Assembly (NCBI GenBank): GCA_019689975.1
Contig: JADGGK010000021.1
Coordinates: 1 to 41,904 of the forward strand
From: Pseudolabrys sp.
GTDB lineage: Bacteria > Pseudomonadota > Alphaproteobacteria > Rhizobiales > Xanthobacteraceae
Reading direction: 5' to 3'
Length of the DNA stretch: 41,904 nt
In this document: positions 17,346 through 26,865 of the stretch, one piece after another
Numbering within the stretch: position 1 is the stretch's first letter
Layout: the number at the start of each line of letters is the position of its first letter
Program-made: the position numbers and the translations under genes
The notes under the pieces: generated by a model
What the model saw: the letters and a program-made list of their open reading frames with translations, nothing else
The model's database searches: none
What the model was told of the DNA's origin: nothing

Positions 17346-18443
17346 TTAAAGGACGAGATTGGTGTTCGGATCGATGAGATGCATGTGCTCCATGTTCGCA
17401 ACCAATCTCATCGTGGCGCCCGGTCCCGCCGCGGTTTCAGGCGCGACGCGTCCGCAGATCTCGGTGCCGTTGACGGTGAAGAACACCATCGTCTCCATGC
17501 CCATGGGTTCCACCACGTCGAGCGTGACCGTGAAGTCGCTATCTTCGCCGCGACCGTTGTGGCGCGGTTCGGTCACATGCTCGGGCCGCAGACCGAGGAT
17601 GAGCTCCCGGCCGGCGGCCGAGCGGTAGCGCGCGGACCGGCTTGCCGGCACCGGCAGGACAATGGCGTCGGAAATACGCACGCGCATTCTCCCGCCGCTT
17701 TCCTCCAGCCTGCAGGGGATGAAATTCATTGCCGGCGAGCCGATGAATCCTGCCACAAAACGGGTCTTGGGATGGTGGTAGAGCTCCTGCGGCGTGCCGA
17801 TTTGCTCGATGCGCCCCTGGTTCATCACCACCACCCGGTCGGCCAGCGTCATCGCCTCGACCTGATCATGGGTGACGTAGACCGTCGTCGTCTTCACCTT
17901 TTGGTGCACGCGCTTGATCTCGGTGCGCATCTGCACGCGCAGCTTGGCGTCGAGATTCGACAGCGGTTCGTCGAACAGGAATACTTTGGGATTGCGTACG
18001 ATCGCGCGCCCCATGGCGACGCGCTGGCGCTGGCCCCCGGAAAGCGCCTTCGGCCGGCGGTCGAGCAGTTCGGTGATGTCGAGAATGCGCGCGGCATGTT
18101 CGACGCGTTGGCGGATCTCGGCCTTGTTGAACTTGCGCAATTTGAGCCCGAACGCCATGTTCTCGAACACGCTCATATGCGGGTAGAGCGCGTAGTTCTG
18201 AAATACCATCGCGATGTCGCGGTCCTTCGGCGGAAGATCGTTGACCACCTCGCCGCCGATGCGGATTTCGCCCGAGGTCACTTCCTCAAGGCCGGCGATC
18301 ATTCGCAGCGTGGTCGTTTTCCCACAACCGGATGGTCCCACCAGAACGACGAATTCGTTGTTGGGAATGTCGAGGTCGATCGATCGGACCGCCTCGACGT
18401 CGCCGAAACGTTTGACGATCTGGCGCAATGCGACCTCGGCCAT
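17346..18443 (-). CDS. ABC transporter ATP-binding protein, MalK/UgpC type
   Basis: A 365-residue ATPase that powers the importer encoded upstream. Walker A is GPSGCGKT (residues 36-43), the Q-loop is VFQNYALYPHM, the signature is LSGGQRQR (134-141), Walker B is VFLFDEP (154-160), and the switch His is in VTHDQVEAM. A C-terminal TOBE-like regulatory domain (about 240-365) includes LRPEHV and ends with DPNTNLVL. This domain order is that of carbohydrate-uptake (CUT1) ATPases such as MalK and UgpC. It begins six bases after the second permease, so it is the last gene of a four-gene operon. Confidence 0.94.
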   Translation of the reverse strand: MAEVALRQIVKRFGDVEAVRSIDLDIPNNEFVVLVGPSGCGKTTTLRMIAGLEEVTSGEIRIGGEVVNDLPPKDRDIAMVFQNYALYPHMSVFENMAFGLKLRKFNKAEIRQRVEHAARILDITELLDRRPKALSGGQRQRVAMGRAIVRNPKVFLFDEPLSNLDAKLRVQMRTEIKRVHQKVKTTTVYVTHDQVEAMTLADRVVVMNQGRIEQIGTPQELYHHPKTRFVAGFIGSPAMNFIPCRLEESGGRMRVRISDAIVLPVPASRSARYRSAAGRELILGLRPEHVTEPRHNGRGEDSDFTVTLDVVEPMGMETMVFFTVNGTEICGRVAPETAAGPGATMRLVANMEHMHLIDPNTNLVL

Positions 18444-18449
18444 GGCGGT

Positions 18450-19349
18450 TCAGCCCTTGGTGGCGCCGGCGGTCAATCCGGCGATGTAGTAGTCCATCAG
18501 GAACGCATAGATGACGAGCGGCGGCGCCGCCGCGACCAGGGCGCCGGCCATCAACATGCCCCATTTGTAGACGTCGCCGCGGATCAAGGTCGTCACCGTG
18601 CCGACGGTCAGCACCTGCTGGTCGGACGAATAGAGGAACGCCATCGGGTAAACGAAGGCCGCCCAGGAGACGGTAAAGGCGAAGATCGTGGCGGCGATGA
18701 TTCCCGGCAGGGCGACAGGTATGAAAATCTTGAACAGCATTTGCAGATGGCCGGCGCCGTCGATCAGCGCGGCCTCGTCGAGTTCCTTGGGGATCGACTG
18801 GAAATAGCCGATCATGATCCAGGTGCAGAAGGGCACGGTCAGCGTCGGATAGACCAGCACCATGCTCCAGTAGGAATTGAGCAGCCCCAGCCATTTGACG
18901 ATTTGGAACATGGGGATGAACAGCAGGGTGTCGGGCACGAGATAGGTGAGGAAGATGCCGGTGGCCAAAATGCCCGACCCCCAGAAGCGCATGCGACCGA
19001 GGGCGAATGCCGCGAGCACGCTGATCACCATGGTGATGACGACGACGCAGGCGGTGACGATCGCGGTATTCTTGAAATAGATCAGGAAATCGGTCTGCGT
19101 GAACAGGATGCGAAATTGATCGAGGGTGACGCCGTCCGCGATGATCCACGGATTGGTCGCCATGCGCGCCATCTCGGCGTCGCTCTTGAACGCCGTGACG
19201 ATCATGTAATACGGCGGCATCAGGAAGAATATCGCGAACAGAATCAAGAAGACGTAGGAGAGGATCAGCGCCCAACGGCGGTTGCGTCGCAGGCTGGAAC
19301 GCATTCCAAGGCGACGCGTCGCGGGAACAGCAAGAGCCGCCGTCGTCAT
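18450..19349 (-). CDS. ABC transporter permease, MalG/CUT1 family
   Basis: A 299-residue inner-membrane protein with six predicted helices, the first at about residues 28-48 (ALILSYVFLILFAIFFLMPPYYMI). The cytoplasmic EAA loop, DEAALIDGAGHLQMLFKIFIPVALPGI, contacts the ATPase. Length and placement of the EAA loop fit MalG-type permeases. The start at 19349 overlaps the stop of the other permease by four bases. It forms the membrane channel with that permease. Confidence 0.92.
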   Translation of the reverse strand: MTTAALAVPATRRLGMRSSLRRNRRWALILSYVFLILFAIFFLMPPYYMIVTAFKSDAEMARMATNPWIIADGVTLDQFRILFTQTDFLIYFKNTAIVTACVVVITMVISVLAAFALGRMRFWGSGILATGIFLTYLVPDTLLFIPMFQIVKWLGLLNSYWSMVLVYPTLTVPFCTWIMIGYFQSIPKELDEAALIDGAGHLQMLFKIFIPVALPGIIAATIFAFTVSWAAFVYPMAFLYSSDQQVLTVGTVTTLIRGDVYKWGMLMAGALVAAAPPLVIYAFLMDYYIAGLTAGATKG

Positions 19350-20290
19350 CCGATCTCTCTTCCGCGTTTGCGCACGCCGCGCAGAATGAAAATTGCCGCG
19401 ATGGCGAGGATTGGGAACATGAACAGGGACGTGGCCGCGCCGAGAGGTAGATCTCCCGAACGAATACCGAGCAGGAAGGCATAGGTCGCGAACACATGCG
19501 TCATGTTGCGCGGCCCTCCTCCGGTCAGGATCTGCACGATGTCGAAATTGGCGAAGGTGACGATCAGCGAAAACAGCACGGTGATGGCGATGATGTTGCG
19601 CATCATCGGGAGCGTGATGTGCACGAACCGTTGCCAGGCATTGGCGCCGTCAATGGCTGCGGCTTCATAGAGCTGCTCGGGTACCGATTTGAGCGCGGCC
19701 AGATACATGATGAGGAAAAAGGGTGCGCCGTACCAGACATTGACCAGAATGACGGAGAAGCGTGCCCAGTAGGGGTCGCTGAGCCACGGTATCGCCCGCA
19801 AGCCAAGACCGGTCAGGACCCAATTGAAGGCCGACAGGGTGGGATCGAACAACCACCACCAGGCGAGCGACGAGAGCGCGAGGGGAATGACCCACGGCAC
19901 GAGCAGCATGCCGCGCCATTTGCGCTGGCCCTTGGTCGGTAGATTGTTGATCAGATGCGCGGTGATCAGGCCGATGATCGCCTTGAAGAAGACGGCGGAA
20001 AGCGCGAAAATCGCCGATTGCTCCACCACCATCCAGAATGTGTCGCGCGACAACAGGAAGCGGAAATTGCCGAGGCCGATGAAGCGCGTCTGCGCCTTGT
20101 TGAGCATCGACAAGTGAATCGAATAGAACGCCGGATAGACGATCAGACCGACGATCACCAGGATCAGCGGCAGGCACATCACGAAGGCAATTGTCGAGCG
20201 TCTGCGCAGGAGACGATGGAGACCCGCGCGCCTTGCCCCTGCGGCGGGAACGCCGAGGGCTGAATTCCAAGTTTGAACCGCGTCTGCCAT
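19346..20290 (-). CDS. ABC transporter permease, MalF/UgpA-like CUT1 family
   Basis: A 314-residue inner-membrane permease with six predicted helices, starting at about residue 35 (TIAFVMCLPLILVIVGLIVYPAFYSI). The EAA motif EAAAIDGANAWQRFVHITLPMM lies in the last cytoplasmic loop. The frame is open upstream, but the ATG at 20290 (MADAVQTWNS) is chosen; further extension would add a Cys/Arg-rich segment unlike permeases. A gap of about 100 bases separates it from the binding-protein gene, and it overlaps the next permease by ATGA. Confidence 0.9.
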   Translation of the reverse strand: MADAVQTWNSALGVPAAGARRAGLHRLLRRRSTIAFVMCLPLILVIVGLIVYPAFYSIHLSMLNKAQTRFIGLGNFRFLLSRDTFWMVVEQSAIFALSAVFFKAIIGLITAHLINNLPTKGQRKWRGMLLVPWVIPLALSSLAWWWLFDPTLSAFNWVLTGLGLRAIPWLSDPYWARFSVILVNVWYGAPFFLIMYLAALKSVPEQLYEAAAIDGANAWQRFVHITLPMMRNIIAITVLFSLIVTFANFDIVQILTGGGPRNMTHVFATYAFLLGIRSGDLPLGAATSLFMFPILAIAAIFILRGVRKRGREIG

Positions 20291-20389
20291 GCGCGTCGCC
20301 GACCAGCGTCGGCCCTCATGCCTGTCCGGCGGGACGGCGTGCGGGCGCCGCACCGACCCGCACGCTGTCATGCTTCGGCGAAAACGCCC

Positions 20390-21742
20390 TCAGGCGCGCA
20401 ACGTCCCCTCGAGCTCCTTTTCCGCCCATTTGATGACCTCGTCGAGCTTCTCCTTGCCCTGGGTGAACTTCGAGATCATCACCGTATTGATGGCCTGATT
20501 GTAGATCTGCGCGCCAACCTCCGAACGCGCCGGTGCGCCGGTGATCGACGTCTGCTCGTCGCCGCGCGGGGGGTAGTTGTAGACCGTGCCGGGCGGCGGT
20601 TCGACGTTCTTCCAGGTGGGAAGGTCGTACATGGTCTTGAACGACGGCAGGTCGTAACCGACCGACGCTTCCACAAGCTGGGCGACGGCCTCCTTCTGCG
20701 AGATATAGGTCAGCAACTCCTTGGCCGCCGTTTTGTTCTTGGAGAATTTCCAGATGCCGTAGAACATCGGCAGTTGGCCGACGAAACGCCCCTTCGGTCC
20801 TTTCGGCACCGGATGGGTCCAGCAGTTCTCCGCCACTTTCGGGTTGTCGCGCTTGGCGACCGCCCAGGCGCTCGGCGGGTTCATGATCCCCGAGCCTTTC
20901 CCCGAGATGAGCCAGCGATTATTGCCCGCGTCGTCCCAGGCGAAGACGTCGGGCGGCATCACCTCGACGAGCTTGCGGGCGATTTCCATCGCCTGTCGCG
21001 TCTCGTCGGAATTGATCCTGATATTGTCCTTGGCGTCGACCATGACGACGCCATAGGCGTTGAACAGACCGCCGACCCAGTCCACGGCATCCGAGCTCTG
21101 GCCGAGCGGCAAGCCGACCGGGTAGCCGGCCTTGTAGAGCTTTTGCGCCGCCGCGACATAGGCTTCCCAGGTCCAGCCGTCGACCTTGGCCTTGTCCCAT
21201 TTGGCCTCGTCGGGAGGGAACATCTCGCGCACGTCGATGCCGGCATGCTGCTGGTAAAGATCGATGCGCGAGCAGCAGGGCTTCACTTGGCTGCCGACCG
21301 TGGTCGGAACGCCGCGCCATGTGCCCTTGATTTTGGCGAGATATTCCGCAACCGGGCTGATGGGGCCGTATTTCTTGATGAGGCCGCCGACGACGTCGTC
21401 GAGCGGCTCGAGTTGTTCCTGATGAATGCGGATGTTCCAATCGCGATGGGACATGATGTCATGGCCGGTGCCGGCCTGCGCCTCGGCCGCCGCGGTCAGC
21501 TTGTCCTTCTCGCCCTGCGAGGTAATGAAGTCGATGTGAACGTCGACCTTGTTCTTCTCGCCGAATTCGTTGCAGAGCTTGACCAACGCCTTGTTGGCAC
21601 CCGGCACCCAATGATCCCAAACGCCGAGGCTCAAGCTGCCGGCCGCATGAACGCCGCTCACGTAAGGACTCGTAATGGCCGCCGCCGAACCGAGAACGGC
21701 GGTCTTGAGGACGGAACGACGCGATAAACGTGACGATGCCAT
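20390..21742 (-). CDS. ABC transporter extracellular solute-binding protein (Tat-exported, carbohydrate type)
   Basis: A 450-residue periplasmic binding protein of the family 1 (carbohydrate) type that delivers substrate to the importer. The N-terminus LSRRSVLKTAVLGSAAA is a twin-arginine signal (SRRxxLK), with probable cleavage after VHA near residue 33, implying export in the folded state. The mature part contains VWDHWVPGANKALVKLCNEFGEKNKVDVHIDF, the usual beginning of this fold, and an Asn/Trp-rich middle. The ATG at 21742 is preceded by a strong GGGAGGAAA. The substrate cannot be read from the sequence; sugar or polyol is inferred from the ATPase and permease class. Confidence 0.9.
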   Translation of the reverse strand: MASSRLSRRSVLKTAVLGSAAAITSPYVSGVHAAGSLSLGVWDHWVPGANKALVKLCNEFGEKNKVDVHIDFITSQGEKDKLTAAAEAQAGTGHDIMSHRDWNIRIHQEQLEPLDDVVGGLIKKYGPISPVAEYLAKIKGTWRGVPTTVGSQVKPCCSRIDLYQQHAGIDVREMFPPDEAKWDKAKVDGWTWEAYVAAAQKLYKAGYPVGLPLGQSSDAVDWVGGLFNAYGVVMVDAKDNIRINSDETRQAMEIARKLVEVMPPDVFAWDDAGNNRWLISGKGSGIMNPPSAWAVAKRDNPKVAENCWTHPVPKGPKGRFVGQLPMFYGIWKFSKNKTAAKELLTYISQKEAVAQLVEASVGYDLPSFKTMYDLPTWKNVEPPPGTVYNYPPRGDEQTSITGAPARSEVGAQIYNQAINTVMISKFTQGKEKLDEVIKWAEKELEGTLRA

Positions 21743-22265
21743 GGTTTCCTCCCGGTTGGCGCCATTATTCTTGGCGTTTGGAAAAAGCATACTATCGTCC
21801 CGTGAAAATACCAGTCACTAAACCGCGTCCCGGCATTAAAACGGGATTCCTTCCGACCGCCGGGCTGTCGCCGCGTGACCTCCACGCGGCAAGCGGTATC
21901 AAGGCCCGACTCGTCAAGCGAACCGGCGGGCCGGAACGAATGCGACTATGCTCGGCCTGTTGCTTGCGGCGTTCACGCGGTGTTGCAAAACCGCGCGCGG
22001 CCACGCTCGCACCTATGCCGTTTCCAGCAGGAACCTGCGGCTGCCCGGTTGCGCGCCACCTGCGCGGGTCCCGCCGCGCCGGCGAAAACCGGCGCGCAAG
22101 ACCCCTTGCGGCGCTGTCGACAGCGGTGAATTGTTCGCCATCCCCCGGCCGGGACCCGCCTTTCCTGCCGCATCCGCGCCTCCGGCCGCACCGGCCCATC
22201 CCGCCTCCGGCGGGCCGTGGCGCGCGACCTATGCGCCGGCCGGCAGCGGCTCTCGCGGCCGATGT
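21743..22265. other. divergent intergenic region between the ABC operon and the aromatic-CoA operon
   Basis: No gene is supported in this 520-base stretch. Near the ABC side, CGCCA (21760-21764) and TGGCG (21772-21776) form a small inverted repeat between the binding-protein start and the probable promoter, possibly an operator. The remainder is GC-rich, Pro/Arg-coding in all frames and featureless up to the AT-rich palindrome at 22266. Confidence 0.4.
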
Positions 22266-22315
22266 TTCAAATATGTATATTTTAAGTTTGAATAATTCAT
22301 CCGCCGGTGCATAGT
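22266..22315 (+). promoter_or_regulatory. AT-rich palindrome and promoter of the aromatic-CoA operon, candidate MarR operator
   Basis: Outer arms TTCAAA (22266-22271) and TTTGAA (22287-22292) flank an inner perfect inverted repeat AAATAT-GT-ATATTT (22269-22282). A plausible sigma-70 promoter follows: TTGAAT (22288-22293), 16 bases, CATAGT (22310-22315), placing transcription about 45-50 bases ahead of the ATG at 22366. The operator would overlap the -35 box, as expected for a repressor. It is the most AT-rich patch in this region. Binding by the MarR protein encoded at 25424-25915 is inference from operon context and from the size and symmetry of the site. Confidence 0.5.
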
Positions 22316-22365
22316 TTGCGCCGAGGGCGGTGCGGTCCATTAGCGAACGAAGGGCAACAAGACGC

Positions 22366-24657
22366 ATGCGCGCGGCGGTTCTCGGCGGCGGTCCCGGCGG
22401 GCTCTATTTCGCGATATCGCTGAAACTGCGCGATCCGGCGCACGAGATTCTCGTCGTCGAACGCAACCGCCCCGGCGATACCTTCGGATGGGGCGTGGTC
22501 TTGTCCGACGAAACCCTCGCCAATCTCACCGCCAATGACCGGGAGAGCGCCGATCGCATCCGCGGCTCTTTCGCCTATTGGGACGACATCGCCGTGCACT
22601 ACCGCGGCACCGTGGTGCGTTCGGGCGGCCACGGTTTCTGCGGCATCGCGCGCAGGCGGCTGCTCAACATCCTGCAGGATCGTGCGCGCGCGCTCGGCGT
22701 CACGCTGCTGTTCGAAACGGAGGTGACCGACCTTGCCTCCTTCCGCGACTATGACCTCATCGTCGGCGCCGACGGGGTGAATTCGCGCGTCCGCGCCGCT
22801 CACGCCGCCGCGTTCAAACCGGACATCGACGTGCGCGCCTGCAAGTACATCTGGCTCGGCACGCATCAGACGTTCAACGACGCATTCACCTTCATCTTCG
22901 AAGAGACCGCGCATGGCTGGATCTGGGCCCATGCCTATCAGTTCGACTCGGATACGGCGACCTTCATCGTCGAATGTGCCGAGCCGACCTGGCGCCGCTT
23001 CGGTTTCGACCGGATGACGACGGAAGAGACGATCGCTGTCTGCGAAAAGGTGTTTGCCAGATATCTCGACGGCCACGCCCTGATGTCGAACGCGCGTCAT
23101 CTGCGCGGCTCGGCATGGCTCAATTTCAACCGCGTGTTATGCGATCGCTGGAGTTTCGACAACATCGTGCTGCTCGGTGACGCCGCCGCGACCGCGCATT
23201 TTTCCGTCGGCTCGGGCACCAAGCTGGCGATGGAGAGCGCCGTCGCGCTTGCCAGTAGCATCCATACCGAGCGCGACCTTGCCATGGCTTTGCGCCGCTA
23301 CGAAAACGAGCGGCGACTCGAGGTGCTGCGGCTGCAGAACGCGGCCCGCAATTCCACCGAATGGTTCGAGAATATCGAGCGCTATCTCCGCCTCGACCCG
23401 GTGCAATTCAACTATTCGCTGCTCACACGGTCGCAGCGCATAAGCCACGAGAACCTGCGCCGGCGCGATGCGGAATGGCTGTCCGGCGCCGAGAAATGGT
23501 TCGAGGAACGCGCGACCGGGCGGCGGCCGAACGCGGCACGTCCGCCCATGTTCGTGCCGCTCAGGGTGCGCGGGCTTGAGCTCGCCAACCGGATTTGCGT
23601 GTCGCCCATGGCGCAATACCGCGCGGTCGACGGCGAGCCCAACGACTGGCACTTTGTGCATTATGCCGAACGCGCCAAGGGCGGCGCCGGGCTCGTGTTC
23701 ACGGAAATGACCTGCGTATCGCCCGAAGGGCGTATCTCGCCCGGCTGCACCGGGCTATACGCGGCGCGTCACGAGCATGCGTGGAAGCGCCTGGTCGATT
23801 TCATCCATCGTGAAACCGACGCCAAGATTGCCATCCAACTCGGCCATTCCGGTCCCAAGGGATCGACCCAGCTCGGTTGGGAGACCATGGATGCCCCGCT
23901 GCCCGCCGGCAATTGGGAAGTGATCGGGCCCTCTCCGGTCCCGTGGTCACCCGCCAATCAGGTCCCGCGGGAAATGACGCGCGCGGACATGGACATGGTG
24001 CGCGATCAGTTCGTCCGCGCGGCGGAAATGGCCGCGCGCGCGGGTTTCGACTGGCTCGAGCTGCACTATGCGCACGGCTACCTGATGTCCTCCTTCATCA
24101 CGCCGCTCACCAACAGGCGCACGGACGAATATGGCGGCAGTCTCGAGAACCGCATGCGCTTTCCGCTCGAGGTCTTCCGCGCGGTGCGCAAGGTCTGGCC
24201 GGGCGAAAAGCCGATCTCGGTGCGCATTTCGGCGCACGACTGGGTCGGGCCGGCCGGCATCATGCCGCATGACGCGGTCGCCATCGCGCGCATGCTCGCG
24301 GACGAAGGCGTCGACCTGATCGACGTCTCGGCGGGGCAGACCACGATCGAGGCGCAGCCCGTCTACGGACGCATGTTCCAAACGCCTTTCTCGGACCGCA
24401 TCCGCAACGAGGTCGGCATCGCCACGCTTGCGGTCGGCAATATCTACGAGCCGGATCACGTCAATTCGATTTTGATGGCGGGACGCGCCGACTTGGTGTG
24501 TCTCGGACGCCCGCATCTCGCCGACCCTTACTGGACGCTGCATGCGGCGGCGGATCTGAATTATCAAGGCGTTGCCTGGCCGAAGCCCTACCTGCGCGCA
24601 CGCGAGCAGCTTTACCGGCTCAAGGCGCGCGCCGAGGCGACGACGGGGAAGGCATGA
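22366..24657 (+). CDS. bifunctional 2-aminobenzoyl-CoA / salicylyl-CoA monooxygenase-reductase (FAD monooxygenase fused to OYE-family oxidoreductase)
   Basis: A 763-residue two-domain flavoenzyme. Residues 1 to about 375 are a group A FAD monooxygenase: [14 protein letters not shown] at the N-terminus and [23 protein letters not shown] as the second FAD motif. Residues about 396-763 are an old-yellow-enzyme barrel: [27 protein letters not shown], and [32 protein letters not shown]. This fusion is known in anthraniloyl-CoA monooxygenase/reductase (Azoarcus evansii) and salicylyl-CoA 5-hydroxylase, which hydroxylate, and in the first case then reduce, the CoA-activated ring. The ATG at 22366 puts the FAD motif at residue 6. 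First gene of the operon; the aminobenzoate-type ligase downstream favours an aminobenzoyl-CoA substrate. Confidence 0.9.
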   Translation: MRAAVLGGGPGGLYFAISLKLRDPAHEILVVERNRPGDTFGWGVVLSDETLANLTANDRESADRIRGSFAYWDDIAVHYRGTVVRSGGHGFCGIARRRLLNILQDRARALGVTLLFETEVTDLASFRDYDLIVGADGVNSRVRAAHAAAFKPDIDVRACKYIWLGTHQTFNDAFTFIFEETAHGWIWAHAYQFDSDTATFIVECAEPTWRRFGFDRMTTEETIAVCEKVFARYLDGHALMSNARHLRGSAWLNFNRVLCDRWSFDNIVLLGDAAATAHFSVGSGTKLAMESAVALASSIHTERDLAMALRRYENERRLEVLRLQNAARNSTEWFENIERYLRLDPVQFNYSLLTRSQRISHENLRRRDAEWLSGAEKWFEERATGRRPNAARPPMFVPLRVRGLELANRICVSPMAQYRAVDGEPNDWHFVHYAERAKGGAGLVFTEMTCVSPEGRISPGCTGLYAARHEHAWKRLVDFIHRETDAKIAIQLGHSGPKGSTQLGWETMDAPLPAGNWEVIGPSPVPWSPANQVPREMTRADMDMVRDQFVRAAEMAARAGFDWLELHYAHGYLMSSFITPLTNRRTDEYGGSLENRMRFPLEVFRAVRKVWPGEKPISVRISAHDWVGPAGIMPHDAVAIARMLADEGVDLIDVSAGQTTIEAQPVYGRMFQTPFSDRIRNEVGIATLAVGNIYEPDHVNSILMAGRADLVCLGRPHLADPYWTLHAAADLNYQGVAWPKPYLRAREQLYRLKARAEATTGKA

Positions 24658-25427
24658 TGGACACGCTCGCCGGACGTCATGCGCTCGTTACCGGCGGCGG
24701 CAGCGGCATCGGTGCGGCCGTCGCGCGCATGCTGAGCGAGGCGGGCGCCGCGGTCACGCTCGTCGGCCGACGTGGCAAGAGGCTCGAGGATGCGGCGAAG
24801 ACGATGCCGAAGGCAGCCGCGGTCGTGGCCGACGTGACACGCGAGGAGGATTGCGCGGCCATGATCCAAGCCGCGCACGAAGCGCACGGGCCGGTCGACA
24901 TCCTCGTGGCCAATGCCGGCGCGGTGGAGAGCGCGCCGATCGTCGCGACCGATCCGGCATTGTGGCGGCGCATGATCGACGTCAATCTCACGGGCGCGTT
25001 TCTCACGGCCAAAGCGGCGCTCGCCGACCTTGTGCGTGAGCCGGTTGACGAAGGGCGTCGCGTGATTTTCATCGCCTCGACCGCCGGACTCAAGGGTTAC
25101 GCCTACGTCGCCGCCTATTGCGCGGCCAAGCATGGGGTGGTGGGCCTTGCCCGCGCGCTCGGGACCGAGCTTGCGGGAACGGGGATCACCGTGAACGCGG
25201 TCTGTCCGGGCTACACCGAGACGCCGATGCTGGCCGATTCGGTTGCCGATGTCGCCCGCAAGACCGGCCGCAGCGCGCAGGACGTGCGCGCAAGGCTCGC
25301 GCACGACAATGCGCACCGCCGGTTGGTGAGGCCGGAAGAAGTCGCGGCCACCGTGCGGTTTCTTTGCTCGCCGGCGGCGGCATCGATTAATGCGCAGGCA
25401 ATTTGCGTTGCAGGAGGACAAGCATGA
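24654..25427 (+). CDS. SDR-family dehydrogenase, probable 3-hydroxyacyl-CoA dehydrogenase of the ring-derived CoA intermediate
   Basis: A 257-residue classical short-chain dehydrogenase. TGGGSGIG is at residues 13-20, NAGAV at 87-91, the catalytic Ser is S142, and YCAAK holds Y155 and K159; PGYTETPM follows. It overlaps the monooxygenase stop (ATGA) and the MarR gene (ATGA), so it belongs to the operon. In known aminobenzoyl-CoA clusters an SDR at this position is thought to act on an alcohol intermediate of the beta-oxidation-like lower pathway. Exact substrate unproven; the neighbours are the only guide. Confidence 0.85.
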   Translation: MMDTLAGRHALVTGGGSGIGAAVARMLSEAGAAVTLVGRRGKRLEDAAKTMPKAAAVVADVTREEDCAAMIQAAHEAHGPVDILVANAGAVESAPIVATDPALWRRMIDVNLTGAFLTAKAALADLVREPVDEGRRVIFIASTAGLKGYAYVAAYCAAKHGVVGLARALGTELAGTGITVNAVCPGYTETPMLADSVADVARKTGRSAQDVRARLAHDNAHRRLVRPEEVAATVRFLCSPAAASINAQAICVAGGQA

Positions 25428-25915
25428 CCGTGGTGGTGAACGCGCGCACGGCTGCCGCGTCCAGCTCGGCGAGCAGGCAGCGGCTGCGCTTGTGGCTGCG
25501 TCTGCTGCGCGCGACGCGCGCGATCGAAGCCGAGCTGCGCGAGCGTCTGCGGGTGCAATTTTCCATCACGCTGCCGCAGTTCGACGTCATGGCGGCGCTC
25601 TCGCGCAGGCAAGCCGGCATCACCATGACCGAGCTGTCGCGCATGCTGATCGTATCCAACGGGAACGTCACCGGCATCATCGACCGGCTGGTCGCCGAGA
25701 AGCTCGTGGCGCGCCAGCCGTCGCCCGACGACCGCCGCTCGGTCCTGGTGCGGCTCACCGCCAAAGGACACTCGCTGTTCGCCACGGTTGCGCGCGCCCA
25801 CCAGGGTTGGATCGACCAGCTGCTTGCGGATTTCGATGCGGCCGAAGCCGAGGTCCTCATCGCGCATCTCGACGGACTTCCCGACCGCATTCGCAACGGA
25901 GGCGCGCGGCCATGA
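25424..25915 (+). CDS. MarR-family transcriptional regulator of the aromatic-CoA operon
   Basis: A 163-residue winged-helix regulator. The DNA-binding part, [49 protein letters not shown] (about residues 66-115), has the MarR recognition helix and the DxR-type wing (DDRRS). The flanking helices form the dimer interface. The ATG at 25424 has GGAGGA seven bases before it and overlaps the SDR stop; the 3' end overlaps the crotonase gene. Regulators of this family beside CoA-ligase aromatic operons often respond to the aryl-CoA. The AT-rich palindrome ahead of the operon is its likely target, which would make it autoregulatory. Confidence 0.88.
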   Translation: MTVVVNARTAAASSSASRQRLRLWLRLLRATRAIEAELRERLRVQFSITLPQFDVMAALSRRQAGITMTELSRMLIVSNGNVTGIIDRLVAEKLVARQPSPDDRRSVLVRLTAKGHSLFATVARAHQGWIDQLLADFDAAEAEVLIAHLDGLPDRIRNGGARP

Positions 25916-26721
25916 CCATGAAGGATTTCCGGCCGAGGCATTTCAACTGGCGCGTCGAGGACGACGTGGCCGTGATCAGCGTCAGCCGGCCCGAGCGCAA
26001 GAATCCCCTCACCTTCGACTCTTATGCCGAGCTGCGCGACACCTTCCGGCAGCTCGGTGAAGCCGGCGACATCCGGGCGGTGGTATTCGGCTCCAACCAG
26101 GGAAATTTCTGCTCCGGCGGCGATGTGCGCGACATCATCGGCCCGCTCATGGAGCGCGACATGAAGGGCCTGCTCGCCTTCACGCGCATGACGGGCGACC
26201 TCGTGAAGGCCATGCGCGCCTGCCCGCAGCCGGTCATCGCCGCCATCGACGGGGTCTGCGCCGGCGCCGGGGCGATGATCGCGCTCGCCTGCGACATGAG
26301 GATCGGCACGCCGGCTGCGCGCACCGCGTTCCTGTTCACGCGCGTCGGGCTTGCGGGCTGCGACATGGGAGCCTGTGCCATGCTGCCGCGCGTGATCGGA
26401 CAGGGGCGGGCCGCCGAACTGCTGTTCACCGGCCGCACCATGAGCGCGGAGGAAGGCGAACGGTGGGGGTTCTTCAACCGGTTGGTCCCGGCGGAACGGC
26501 TCGAAGAGGAAGCGATGCGTTTGGCCCGCAGCATCGCCGCCGGGCCGGGCTTCGCACACATGATGACCAAAACCATGCTGGCGCAGGAATGGTCCATGTC
26601 GCTCGAACAGGCGATCGAGGCCGAAGCGCAGGCGCAGGCGATCTGCATGCAGACGCGCGATTTCCGCCGCGCCTATGAGGCCTTCATCGCCAAACAGGCG
26701 CCGCGCTTTGCCGGGGATTAG
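25912..26721 (+). CDS. crotonase-fold (enoyl-CoA hydratase/isomerase family) protein with non-classical active site
   Basis: A 269-residue crotonase superfamily enzyme. The CoA-binding/oxyanion segments are [10 protein letters not shown] (near residue 65) and [18 protein letters not shown] (about 115-132). In classical hydratases the second segment carries the first catalytic Glu (GCELA); here the aligned residue is Met. The second Glu position also appears replaced, while an Asp in [15 protein letters not shown] is kept, as in isomerase-type members. It may therefore isomerise or hydrolyse a ring CoA-thioester rather than hydrate a double bond. Start ATG 25912 overlaps MarR. A 144-base gap follows, the longest inside the operon. 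Confidence 0.85.
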   Translation: MTMKDFRPRHFNWRVEDDVAVISVSRPERKNPLTFDSYAELRDTFRQLGEAGDIRAVVFGSNQGNFCSGGDVRDIIGPLMERDMKGLLAFTRMTGDLVKAMRACPQPVIAAIDGVCAGAGAMIALACDMRIGTPAARTAFLFTRVGLAGCDMGACAMLPRVIGQGRAAELLFTGRTMSAEEGERWGFFNRLVPAERLEEEAMRLARSIAAGPGFAHMMTKTMLAQEWSMSLEQAIEAEAQAQAICMQTRDFRRAYEAFIAKQAPRFAGD

Positions 26722-26865
26722 GCGCATGTCGACACGCCTTGCCCCGTGCTGGCCGGCGCGCCGACCGCAATGCGGGCCGGGATCGCCCCTGTCGCTCCGC
26801 CCCGCTCCGATGTCCGTTCGCGCGCCGGCGCGTGCTGCGCGCTCATGTCATGGGATGACAGGTTG

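Noticed and set aside
17253-19484. 743-codon plus-strand open frame antisense to the ABC ATPase and permease genes
   Set aside because: Rich in His, Arg, Asp and Gly with no motif; it mirrors two clearly conserved transporter genes and is a GC-rich shadow frame.
20273-21727. 484-codon plus-strand frame opposite the solute-binding protein
   Set aside because: Composition typical of antisense frames (Arg, His, Asp, Val) and the opposite strand encodes a Tat signal and a conserved binding protein.
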